Origin: Vitrella brassicaformis | Taxonomy: Eukaryota > Sar > Vitrellaceae | Assembly: GCA_001179505.1 (NCBI GenBank) | Contig: CDMY01000170.1 | Span: forward strand, 2,446 to 66,445 | Length of the DNA stretch: 64,000 nucleotides | Reading direction: 5' to 3' | In this document: in pieces, positions 1 through 12,400 of the stretch | How positions within the stretch are numbered: the stretch's first letter is position 1 | How the letters are laid out: each line of letters opens with the position of its first letter | Made by a program: the position numbers and the translations under genes | Notes under the pieces: model-generated | Seen by the model: the letters and a program-made list of their open reading frames with translations, nothing else | Databases searched by the model: none | Told to the model about the DNA's origin: nothing

Positions 1-486
1 GGGGGGGGTGTGCCCATTTTTCGGTTTTATCGAAGGTAGGGGAGTGAGGGCCGGCGTCTGGTTGTGCCATAGTTGGCATGTATTCTGGCTGGGTGGACGT
101 TTGTGGGTGGGTGGCTGACGTGTACGATCGTGTGTTACTCGGCGAAAGATCTGTTAGTGCGCCGACACAACACACTGAGAGGGAATCCTGTCCGAATGCT
201 CTCTCTGGTTGTGCTTCCATTATTGAGTCTGCAATGGACAGGACACGCACATTTCAAATACACTGACCATACACACGCGCGCACACGACCAGATGGCAGA
301 GCTCAGAGTTTTTCTCATGCCGCCGTCATTCGTCTAATCGAAGAGGCAGCCGAAAGACAGGGCAGCAGGGCATCTTGCAATAAGAAACCAGAGCTCAGAG
401 TCCAGTTACTTAGGTACTCACACCGAAGACACTCTCACAGAGAGGCAGCGACATGTAGGCATTCCCACTGCATCCATTCATAAACG
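1..486. other. 3' flank of dynein gene, no gene seen
   Basis: The window opens with a G run and then low-complexity sequence downstream of the dynein stop codon. The open frames here have no recognisable domain and show the biased composition of non-coding DNA. I see no RNA gene. Confidence 0.5.
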
Positions 487-3400
487 TCAAGGCAGATAAG
501 GGGCCAGCCATACTTCCTCTCGCGCCTTTAAAAGAGTCCAGTAGTTGAGAGGCTGTGGAATGAACCGCCGCTCTGCTGCTCGATCACCAGGTCCCGCTTC
601 TCGTCTCAGTCCAGCCGCATCAACAGGAAGCCTAATTGTGGCCAGAGGGGCTAAGGGAGGGAAGGAAGCAGTCCCGTGCAGAGCTAGCGAGACAGAGAGC
701 CGCGTGTCCCCCTCTTCGGTATTTTCCCTCTGTGATGAAGGGGCGATGCACAGCTGAAAAGGGGGCAGTAGGGAAGAGAACCGCTGCTGCTTGTCGTGTT
801 GGTGGTCGTCCGCAGTCGTTGTCCTGCAGACCAGCCTCTCTCCCACCAAACACTCCAGCTCATCATCCCAGCGCACGCCAACACTTGACGACGGTAAACC
901 AGCGATCACCATGTCAGCGACACAGAAGGCCCCCTTTGTGCTGTGCTCCTGGCCTTTCCTGAGAATCCTCCACTCGAGCGCAGAGCTCTTGTCGTGCGTA
1001 GCCTTGTGCATGATGACAGACACAGCCGAGAGGACCTCTGTCGCCATGGTATGCTTTCCGAGATGCAGAGCGGGAAGCATATCTTGCGATATGTCGACGG
1101 GCAGTCTCTTGAGGCACTTGAGCCAATGCCGATGGTAGCCGATGTCTCCCTGAATTCTTGCGATCAACTTCCATGGAGAGAGCTTGCCGGCGAGGAGCGC
1201 GGCGACCGTCCCCTCGATGCGATCACGGCTGGTGTCGTCGGCTGCGATGGATGGGTGGAGTGTGGGTGCGATAGGCGAAGATAGAGCCAGCCAGAGGGGG
1301 GCGTCAGCATGGTCGTCTGCCGTCTGCTGGGTGGTTGACAACAAGAGCTGGGTGAAGGCTGGATGCATGTGGTATGCCTCTGCCAGGCGATCCCGCAATG
1401 CCTGATCAGTACATGACACATCAAGGCATGCACACACGGACGAGTGACGATGGCATATATGCACCCACCTTCAGGTAATCGACAATTCGCTCCATCTCCT
1501 TCTCAAAAATCTCGATGAGCGGCACCCACCGCATGACTCTCAGCCCTTCTTCCCTCCTCTCGCCCTTCACAGGCCTGACGGCCCTCTTGATCACATACAC
1601 CAACCGCTCCAGCACTCTTCTGATCACCGCTCGCCACACACGTGGGCTGACGATGCCGGATGAGGCTGGTGCAGGAGAGAACATTGAGGGAGGTGGCTGA
1701 CCGAGGGTGAACTTGGGCCTTGATGATGGGGCGGGAGGGGCCAGGAGGAGGACCGACAGGGCGTCTGTCAGCCGCCTCGTGAAGTCGAGAAGAGATGAGG
1801 GATCTGCAGATGGGAAAGAAAGAGACATGGGAGCTTCTGGTGCTGCTGGGGTCCTGAGGCTGCTGAACGCGGAGGAGAGTATCCATCTCATGCAGGCCTC
1901 CACTGCCCCTGTCCCTTCGTCGATGTGTCCGGCTTCCCTGCCAGTGCCGTTGCCGTTTGCCCTTTGGGTGAAGACGCGCAGTGGGGGAAGAGGTGGAGGC
2001 AGCAGCAGCTCAGACAAATACGAGGGGCCGGTGGGCCTCTCGGGGTCAGCAACTCCTACTTGTGTCGAAGACGTGCCCTTCGCTTGGGTGTACCTCCGCC
2101 TAACCAGACATACAGACATATGTATACACCAAATACACCATCTGTCTCCCCCACCTCACCTTTCCATAAGAGGGCTTTGTCGTGCCGGGGCGTCTTTCGG
2201 CGGCTCTGGCTGCATTGAAGGCTTCCTCACATACAAAGGCTCGTCACTGTTGACGGGCAGTAGCGACGCGCCTTCGACGGCACGCACCATCTCTCTGCGG
2301 AAGAGATCCACCGCTACACCCAGCCAGTGCGAGACCAGAGATGTATCGACAGCGTCGAGCCATCCACAGGACTGTAGTGTCGTCTTGACAAGCAGCCATA
2401 GCCGCCGGGAGAACACCTCGACTGACTGGTGCTTCTTCAGCCTGCCCCCGGCAAGTGGCAGGGGAAGAGCCTTCATGAGTGCCGTGAAGTCATGTTCCTC
2501 GATGTAGCTCAGCAGCTGGGCGAAGAATGCCTCCACGTTCACTATGGCACTCGTCAGCTGGGCGAAGGAGATGCTGATTTGGCTCCGTCTCTGTGTGTGC
2601 ATGCTCAGCAAAGTGAAGAGCCACATCAAGAGAAACACGACCCTCTGGCTCAATGCGAGTACGCCAGAGACCACCTCTCGAGGCCAATCGGAGGATGCAC
2701 CATTGCTCTCGGCGACTGGAGGGGGCGGCGGATTGGCACCCACATGCTCATATGCACTCGCAGAGGGATAAATAGCCGCAGTGCTCCTCACAGCGGATGA
2801 AAGGATCGATGCCGCATCAGCAGCCTCGGAGACACGGCAGTAGAGTGATTGGCGGACGATCGATGGAGCCAGAACCCGCTCTATCTGCAGGGGAGAGGCC
2901 ACAACGAGGCAGACTTTCGCCTTGTTGCCAAGCTGCGGTGCGATGGGCCCCTCCCCCCTGCAGATCTCGATTGGCCAGAAGGCGTCCACGGGCATGTGGG
3001 AAGGAGGGTCTGAGCGCAGCCTCTCTCGTACCAGCTGCTCCACCAGCTCTATGAGGGTAATCGGGATATCCGCATGTTTGTTGCACGCTCGCTTGGATGA
3101 CCGATGAGCGGTGACTGCACACACGGATGGACACAGACGTTGGATGCTGTTCGTGTGGGCAGAGATGTCTGTCCATCATTTTGTCACCTTCCAGCCCATC
3201 TTGCCGTACGTCCGCATCACACGCCAGATGAGCGTCATGGACTACAACTAAGGTGCCCTGCTTCAGAGCCTCGCCAACATCCCCGGCCTTGCCCATGCCG
3301 GCAATGCCCTGCTGCAAGGATAGGCGGAGACATGGCATATCGAGCGTAGGGATCGCCTGTGGAGGCCCGTGTATGATGATCGGTGAAAAGGGCAGTAGAG

Positions 3401-6400
3401 ACGTGGGGGAGAGGTGGCTCTCGATGGACCTGGATATGAACGACAAGAAGTCGTGGGAAGAGCCCTCAGGCTGGTCCAGGAAGCTCCCCAGGTCATTCTG
3501 CCCGCCGTCAGTCCACCTATGTCTCCAGCTCCTGCCTTTCAGAGCAAAGCCCACGAGAGCCCTCAGAATCCTCTGTCGATCGGCCGGGCGCAGCGCACAC
3601 CCCACAATGGCGAGAAGCAGCATGTGGGTCGAGCAGTCTGCGGTTGGAAGCGGCGCTGGTAAGTCGGGCAGCTGCTGTGTCGTGTTGTCTTCCAAGATTA
3701 GCAGCATTCGCTCCGCCCACTGGCGCCACAGCCTCGGCAGATGCCGGAAGCGATGTGGCCACGAGTGCATTGTCGGCGCGTCGCCGTCCGTCACTCTACG
3801 CCTCCTGCTCGGCGATGACGCTCGAGGGCTCTCCTCATCTTTCTCCCTCAGCAATCGGAGAGACGGTACCATATCCTCCAAGTCGCTCAGTATTCGGAAG
3901 ACCATCCAATTGTGGCTCAGCTCGCCAAAGTTGACGACAGCCAAAGCGTCTTCATGTATATCGGGTGCCTCTCCCGTGTTTGCGACGATACCCGCCTTGT
4001 GGATGTCGTCTGCGGTGATGCGGTGGTCCCCCTGGGCCTGTCTCATTTTGAGTCTGTACATGGGGTCCAGCTCAAGCTTGTGTCTCTCTTCTCTCGTCAG
4101 CACGTCGGGCCGCGGCGAGAGCAGGTGCTCCACAAGAGACACGTCTTTAAACATGTCGTAGCGGGACATGTCGTGAGAAAAACGCAACAGAGTTGCATTT
4201 TCCGCAGCTGAAGGGATGTTGCTGGTCCACGGGAAGCCGAATGCCAGGCACATCGCGAAGTCGTCATAAAACTGCGGGGGATGCCGCATGGCGAGCAGAC
4301 GGAACAATCTCGATCGAAACGGCTCGGTGCTGCTCTTGGCGGTCTCAGCTGAGGTTCGTCGGCCATTGCGATTCTCCTGCCCCTTCCTCTTGTGCTGTGT
4401 GTCGGGCTTCTTCCCTTGCGGACCACCACCATGTGCACGAGTGTCTTCGTCCGCCGCCAGAGCCAGATGGACCAGTCGCTGGCAGGCGTCCATCGACGTC
4501 GGTCGGGTATGGCTGCAGGAGAGATAGCACATAATGGTGTGGACACCCGTCTCTATCAGCGGAAGAAAGGTCTCGAGGGAGTCATTGATGATCATAGTCT
4601 CCAGCTCATCTGATCGCCGAAGGGATGCGTGGATCTCGTCATGCTCATTCTGAAGGTGCAAAGAGAAGTATACACGTGAGACCATTTTCTGTGTGTGTAA
4701 CTCTCCCACCTTCAGCTGCGTCAGTCCTTCGAGCACATCAAGCCCCACTTGGAAGCCGGCCGTGCGTCTGGTCGCCTGCCCGTTGCCCTCATCGCTTGCC
4801 TCATCCAAGACCCCACCTTTCAGCAGCTGCTCGTGAAACTGATTGGACTCATATGTCCTCACGAGGTAGTCCAGCAGCTGCTCCTTTGCATAGTGTAGCT
4901 GATGATGCGACCGAGCGCCCTCGGCAACCTGTCGCAAGAAACAGAGGCAGAGAGGGACTCTGTACACACATATGTCTCTCGGGCTTACAGCTTTGATCTT
5001 CTCTTCGAGGAACTCCTTCTTTTCCTCGAGCATGAGGGCCTCCCAGACGCATTTGACCACCGCATTGCGGCCCCCCGAGAAGTCAACCATTGTGCCATAA
5101 GGCGACCAGCGATCAATCACGTGACGTCGCTCACTCTCGCCATACAAGAGATAGAGGCGGAAATCCGGGTGCACTGGGGTGAGGTCATTCTGCAGAAGTA
5201 TGGTCTGCATGCCATCAGTGGCCCAGGATCTGTCTCGATGTGCTGCCCAGTGGTTGTACGACAGGATGCCCTCCTTCTTGATGCGATCTGCGTCGATTCC
5301 CTCGGGGTCCAGCCATTCTTCGAGCTGTCTCAACATCTGACGGCCTTCATCCTCGGTGATCAGGTGCGTGGCTCGTTTGAGCAGCAGAGTGATAAGGCGC
5401 TCCGCCTCCTGCAGCTCGTCTGCGGGCATGGATGGCGTGGTAGAGAATTCGATGACCAGCGGAGTGCCTGTCTTCAGGCAGTAGTCGATGGCCTGAAGGA
5501 ACATAAAGGCTCACGAAGAGAAGCCTGCACGTGTGGCCAGGCCTCACTTTCAAGAGGGATGAGCTCCTCAGACCAGGAGTGCCCAGCGATACAACAAGAG
5601 GCCGAGACACGTCTTCCTTCAGCACCGCAGACTTTGCCTGGGGTGTCTTCACTCGTCCAATGCCGCCCTCGGCCACGCCTCGCATGTGACACCGAAGCAG
5701 AAACTTCATGGCCATATTGAATGGGTCGTATATCAACGGCGGCAGCCACCTTCTCCTTCCCGTCTCCTCCATGCTTGGAGGGACAGCGGACCAGTGGATC
5801 CTCAATGCACTGTCGAATGAGTCTTCATCCGGCAGCAACCCGTCAAGGGCAGTCCAGAAGCGGTACAAGCTTTTCGTGGGCAGAGGAGCGGGGGGAAGAG
5901 ATGTGACCAGGTCAGACGCCTGTGTGGGTATGCCCATGGCTGTGAGGGCTTCCCGCCACCTGTTGAGGATCAGCAATCGGAGGGGGTACGGAAAGGCCCC
6001 GAGCAGGTGCATGTTGCAGGACATCAGAAGGGCGTCGCTGAGGAGGAAGCGACGCTGGTCGAGACTGTGGGTCAGCAGAGACAGCCACCGGTCCTGAAAA
6101 ACCCAGACAAGCGATTCGTCAAACGGACAGCCTCCTGCGATATTCGCTGACCTTTTCTGTTTGCAGCATACTGAGCGCTCTGTCGAGCCTCCCACCCCTC
6201 TCATTGACGTCGGCCAAACTCTGCGTGAGGCTCTCCCTCTCGGCCGTGGCGTCGAACAGCTTCCGTTGCAAGTCCGCCAGCGTCTCGTTGGACTGTCTTG
6301 CATCCTCTCTGGACTCCTGCGTGACCTCTGCCAACTCACTGTGCGCGACTTCCGTCGCTGCAAGTTCGCGTCGCTTCTTTTGAAGCTGATAATAGACACA

Positions 6401-9400
6401 CATGGTGAGACATGCGCGGGACTGTTCACAAGGATCAGAACACAGCTCTCACCTCAACAGCTATCTCTGCAGCATCAACGATGGCTTTGCACCACACGTA
6501 GAGGGCCGTCACAGCAGGGGTGGCAGCAGCAGATATCCATTTGAACGCGACGCCCGTCGCGAGCTCCTTGGGACACTCGTCGAGGCACCGCTTCAGAGCA
6601 ATTAGCTGGCCCTCTGTCATCTCCTCTTTGTTGAAGGTCGTGAGCTTTCTGGCTGCACCACGCGCGCCTGCAGGTGTCTGCATGAAGGCCCTGCTTAAAA
6701 ACAGATTCCAGAAATCCTGCGGATCGCCCTCAAACTCGGCCTCGTCTGCAGCGTGGAATCATTGTCACAGTCACACAATAGCTCGTCAAGATGTCGCTTA
6801 CTCGTCTTCGGTTCCTCTTCTCCCTCTGTTGCGTCGACTGCTGCTGCAACTGCTGGTGCAGGCCTCCTAAGCTTGAGGCCTAGCGCCACACACGTGGTCT
6901 GCACGATCTTCTTGGTCTCATTCTTTGGCTTCTTGATCGCCGACAGAGCATCGAGCTCCTTCCCAGTGGCAAGCCGCTCGGCAACTATCCTGTCAGCGGC
7001 ACTGCTGGCTGCCGACAGGCGCCGCGAAAGCAAGTCACACTCTGAGGTGAGTGTCTCCATTTGCATGCGCTTTGTCTGTTCCTCGAGGTAGATGCCGGTA
7101 GACAACTTCTGTTTGAGCCTGTCGTTGATCTTCTTGGCGGCCTCCATCTGCTCCGTGTGGTCCTCGATGTAGGCGCTGATGCTCTGCGTGTCACAACAGA
7201 GCTTAGAGACACCTCGTCGAGTCTTTGCTCTTTTATTCTCTAGCGCTGACCTTCAGCCGCGGCGTGACGATGTTGACATATTCCTGTAGTCTGTCAGACT
7301 TCCCCTCAGAGGCTTCGATCAGCTCCTTTACACGCGACAGCCTTTCACATGTCCTTGTGTTGTGGTTCACACTCAGTGACAAAATGTCGCACGCCATCTC
7401 CACGATATCGATCAGCCTCGTCGGACTCGCACAATAGGCCTGGACGCGTTGAAGGTCCTCCAGCCGCAAGAACGGATCTGGCATCGTGAAAGGGCCGTAT
7501 CTGGCCTGCGATGGCCCACTTGCGATGCAAAGCGGGTTCCAGTCATTCGATGACACCAGTCCCCTCAGCTCTGCCAATGGTGTCAATCTTGGCGTGCCGG
7601 CTTGGTCCTCTTCGCTGCTTTTGCGACGCAGGTCATCCCACATTGACGCAGCGCAGGCCTTGAAGGCCTCTTCGGTGACTTGGAAGCTCTTGAACTCGGC
7701 AAAGAGGCGGCCCAGAGCCTTCGTGATCAGCGACACGGCCTCTGTCGGCTGGAAAGAGAAAGCCATCTGAGTCTGGCTTCGCTGAATGGTCCACTCGTAG
7801 ACAGTTGTGATCGCCGTGTCATTTGCTTGGGCTTTCTTGAGATGTGTGAGATGTCTCGAGGCAATGTCGATGCACGCAGGCAGCGGCAGGGGATTGAAAT
7901 AAATGACCTGGGACCGCGACGGATCGCATAGGGAGTTGCTCTCCATCAGTTGCCGAAGCGGCTCAGATCTCGGCTTCACTTGTGGCTGTTTGCCTTCTTG
8001 GAGCAGGATATCAGTGACTCGGGGGTCTCGATCCTGCTTGGCCGTTGCTGTGATGACTGCAATCGTGACAGTGGGTAAGAAGAAGTGGTGCATGAGAAGG
8101 GACATCAATGTTGCTTTCGACAGCCACTGAGACGGCTTGAAGTCTGAAGGCTCGGAAAGCAAAGGCTCGACCGCCCGCCAGAATGCTGCTTCTTCTGCAT
8201 CCTTTGCCGCCTGCACCTCGGCTTCGCGGCCTCGTCTTCGTTTCTTCTCCTTCTCGCCGTCCTGCTTGCGTCGCTCAAGGGATTTCTGATGCTCAACAGC
8301 TCCCTGCTCCAATGCGCGTCGCACCAAAAGGTATGTCTCGTCGAGACAGTCGCCGATAGCGTAAAGCAGGCCGTTCAGGTTCTCCCCAAAAGATGGGTTG
8401 TCGTCCAGCAGGCTGCCCCAGGAGCCGCCATCGAGCAGCTGAGTCAGTCGCTCGCGAAGGAAAGGCAATGCAACTTCCTCCGCACGCAAGGCGAGCACCA
8501 ACCCTCGACAGATCTGCGCTGAGTCGTTGCCTCGTTCGGCTTCAAGTGGCAGATCCGCATGCCAAACGAGGGAGAGGGAGTCAAGAAGGATAGCCGCTGG
8601 CGCGTCACTCTCTGTTGAGGTGTATCGGCGCTTAAATGTCGTGATGACGGTATCTGGCAGGTGAGACAGCTGCTGCAGCCGACTCTTGATGCGCTTGAGA
8701 CCAATGTTGACGGCAGTGGTCAGCAGCTTGTCTTGCATCAGTGTCCACTGCCTCCGGGCCATCTCCTCGCGATTCTCCGCAAGCACATCGGGCCGAGACG
8801 TGACCTCATATCGGTCACGCGCATATTGTGCAATCTGCTCCTCTTTGCTCGGCGTTGTGCCGTCAGTTCTGTCTCTGATCTCGTCACCAGCTGCAAATAC
8901 GCCGCCAATAAGGGCAGGGAACGACAGCACTTTCAGATTCAGCGCTGAGCATGTCATGTGCAGCAGAGTCTCTTTGCCGCTAGCTGCTGGGCCTGCAAGC
9001 ACGATCGTGCCGCCTGGTGACGGGAGGCTGGTGAGAAGCTGCTGGAGTGCCGGAAGGGAATGCTGGACAAAGGTCTGTGCGAAGGGTGACGCACGGCTTC
9101 CCCGATAAGCCAGATCGACATTGTCCTCACTCGTGGCGGCTGTTGCTGTGTCTCTTGCTCGGGGTTGCCCGCGGCACACGGTTTGTAGCTGCTTCACGAT
9201 GCCCTGCGGGCCTGACGCAGGGACGATAGATGGCACCAGACACGAGTCGCCGAGTGCTTGCAGTGAAGGTAAGCCGATCACTTTATCGCCTTCCTCCATT
9301 CTGAGGTATCTGCAGACCTCGTGCTTGAGTCTCCGTACCTCGCCGAGGTCGTGCTCCTCTTCAGCGGTGAGCATCTCCAGGACTTTCTCTTTCATGTTGA

Positions 9401-12400
9401 TGCCGAGCAGCTCGTCAGCCAAGCGGCCCAAGCAATTTTCCAAGCAGTGAGCGAGAAGGGGCACCGTGAGAGTCTCCTGCACGTCGCTGTCTACGTCCTC
9501 GGCGACACTGATCCGTCTGCCGAGCAGGGAGCGGATCGTGTGGTAGGAGTAGGCAAGCCAGTGGACCGTGACGGACGCAATTCGAGTCGAGGCAGGTATA
9601 ATCGCATTGAAGGATGCACGCACGAGCGAGTGGATCAGCTGGAGCATCGCGTGGCCCCAGTTGCTGTTGGACAGATGAGCTGCCGACCGCACGAGGCTGG
9701 AGTAGACGTGAGAAATGTCTCCTATCGTCAGGGGTGGTTCGTGCAGCTGCAGCATCACCCCTTTGGAGAGCAGGCGATGATGAACGGCAGATCCCCCGGC
9801 AGACATCGCAGCGACAAATCTCACTCCGTCCACCTTCTTGTAGGCTGACGCGAAGATCTCACAAAGAGACGGCTCCATGCCGGCCGTGTCTCTGCATCCA
9901 TTGCCGCTACCGCTGCTAGACGATGACGTGCTCCCCTCCTCACGGGGAGGCAAGTCAGTCATGAACGAGGCAGTGGACTCCCACACACTTGGACGCCGGC
10001 TCATGTAGCCACTCGTCTCGACAAACTGACGGATCCACTCGCTGCTTTCGCTACCAGGCTGGTCGATGGAGAGATCGTCAATCATCACCGCTAGCGTCTG
10101 TTTCAGCGGAGGCGACCACACCTCCTTCGCCGATATGTCTTCGCTCTTGAGCGTCAGGTGGCTTTCGATCTGTCTCTCCATGCGTGCAGCAGACAGGGGT
10201 CGTTTGTCAGACACGAGAGTTGGAATGACGGCTGGGTGGCTCTTTGGCATGCACACGGAGCCGACAATAGCCGGGTCGCCGCTCTTGCGCGCCTCACTTG
10301 GGTCCATCAGAGGAGGAATGATCCCTCGCGCTGTGTGCCGGCCACCATGCTGCCAGTCGTAGGCAAGATGCCTTAGCAGGGTCGATTTGCCGCTGAACGC
10401 TGGCCCAATTATCAGTGCTGGGTGCCTGTTGAGACAGGGAAGGCAAAGCTGAAGCAGAATGTGGACACGGATGATCGATGGGGTGGAGAGCAGGAGCCGA
10501 TTCGTGAAAGCAAGATCCGCGTACTCCGAATCGTGCCCGTCCCATGGCCTCCATTGGCTGGCAGAGATGGTTTGCGTGTCGTCGTGGCTGTCAGCGGCCT
10601 TGTCTCTTACATGATACTCCCACACGAAAGTGTACCTCCCACCCTCGCTCTCCATCGGCGGATTCTCAATCTTCGTTGACAATGGGGGCAAGAACACACT
10701 TCTGAAAGCGTCAACTGTCAGAGAGTCGGTCTTCTCTGTTTTTGCTGTCTCGGCTTCGACATGGATGCTCCCGTTAAGTTTGGTGCTGTCGATCTCCTCG
10801 ATAATCTCCCAGAAATGGTCCCAATTTGTCTTTGGCTGCGCTGATGAAAGAACTTGTGTGTACGGTAGGCCAGCTGACATTGCCATGTTCTTAGTGAAAG
10901 CCTGCTGGGGAGCTTCTTTCGCCATCCAGACGAGAAGCCGCATGTAGCTGTCAATGGCGCGTGCTGTGCTGAACGGGGGACCCGTAATTTCCATCGGCTG
11001 CAGCGAGGATGGTGAAGGCAGCTCAGGCTCTTCAGGTCCTTCTGATGGCTGCCGCTCTCCGTCTTCGGCTTCTTTGTGCTCGTTTTCCTCTCCATGGCCA
11101 TGCACTTCTTGCTCTTCTGTCTCGTCCATTTCTCGAACGTCTTGCACTTCCTCTTGCGTCTTCTCCGTAGCTTGGCCCTTGTCTTGTTCTGTGTCAACCT
11201 CCCCTTCTCCCTCTGTGGGCCCCTCTGCTAGCACCTCTGCTGTCTCATCCGCTAACTCCACTGACGATGCTGCGGGGGACGGAGTGGCATATCGCAGCAC
11301 TGTCTCCTCTCTGTGAACAGACCTCTCCGGACGGATCACGCTGAAGATGGCCTGGGAGGCCGCAAAGAGGAGTTGCTTCTCAATGGTATGGCGGACGGTC
11401 TCCAGCTCTCTCCTTATTCGGGCCTTGACCCGCAGGCGCTGCTCCTTTTCGGCCTCCTCGCTTGACGCCGCCCCCTCAGTCGCGGGCAGAGAGACGCTCA
11501 GCTCCTCCACTCTTGCAAGCGTCGCCAGCCATTGGGTGGAGAGGCCGGCAATGGCGCTCGAGTACAAGTTGCTGATGATCGACACTCCTTGTGCGCCGCC
11601 GGCCCATGTGTGGAAGCCCTTGCCGAGGATTCTCATGAGCGGTGGGTCTTGCTTGGTGAGGATGTGATCGATCAGCCGAATGCATGGCTGCAGGATGGTA
11701 CTGGTGAAATGCAGGACCAGAGGGCGAAAGACGAAGGAGGGCTGCAGCTCACGGGAGACACACGAGACGATGCGGCCGGTGCAGTCTTCTGCGCTGGGGG
11801 TAAGTGAGAGAATTCCCAGCCGACCACACAGCTGGTGACATCAGAAAAAGGAGATAGACACTCATCCACAGCACTTCCACATGTGCTTACAAGAGCAGGT
11901 GACGCATTGGCGAGGTCAGTCGTTTCGAACAGCAGCCGAACCTTCTTGATCCAATCCCCTCTCGCATTGACGCTGCCGTCACTGGACAGCTTGATCATCT
12001 CATCAGCCGACGGCAGGATTCCGTCACTGATGCCCTGGCCACCTCCAATCGACGACGCCTTCAAAGACTGCCCTGTCTCCATCCTCGACGGGCCTTTGGC
12101 GAGCATGGAAGCTTGTGCACAGAATTGGCTGGCCCTGCGGCCCATTCTGCCACCTCCGTCCCATGCTGAGGTGCTCTGTCTTCTATGCTGGCGATCGGTC
12201 TTGTGCTTGTCTGTGTCTTCGGATGGCTCGTCAAGTTGCGACTGGATGCGGTCGAGCAGGCGGGAATAATGTGACGCCTCTGGCGCGTCACATGAAGGAA
12301 GAGCCCCATCAAGGGATAGCCAGCACTGGTGCTGCAGCCTGGCAGATGCGATGCGCTCGGCAAAGGGGGTCATAGCAATGAACTGCTGCCGAAATCTCCG

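Noticed and set aside
1-486. Plus-strand frame of 136 residues at 73-483
   Set aside because: No family resemblance and no splice or start context; it lies in the dynein 3' flank.
3253-4161. Plus-strand frame of about 300 residues inside the dynein gene
   Set aside because: The opposite strand carries AAA5/AAA6 and linking sequence of the dynein with family landmarks; this frame is a shadow.
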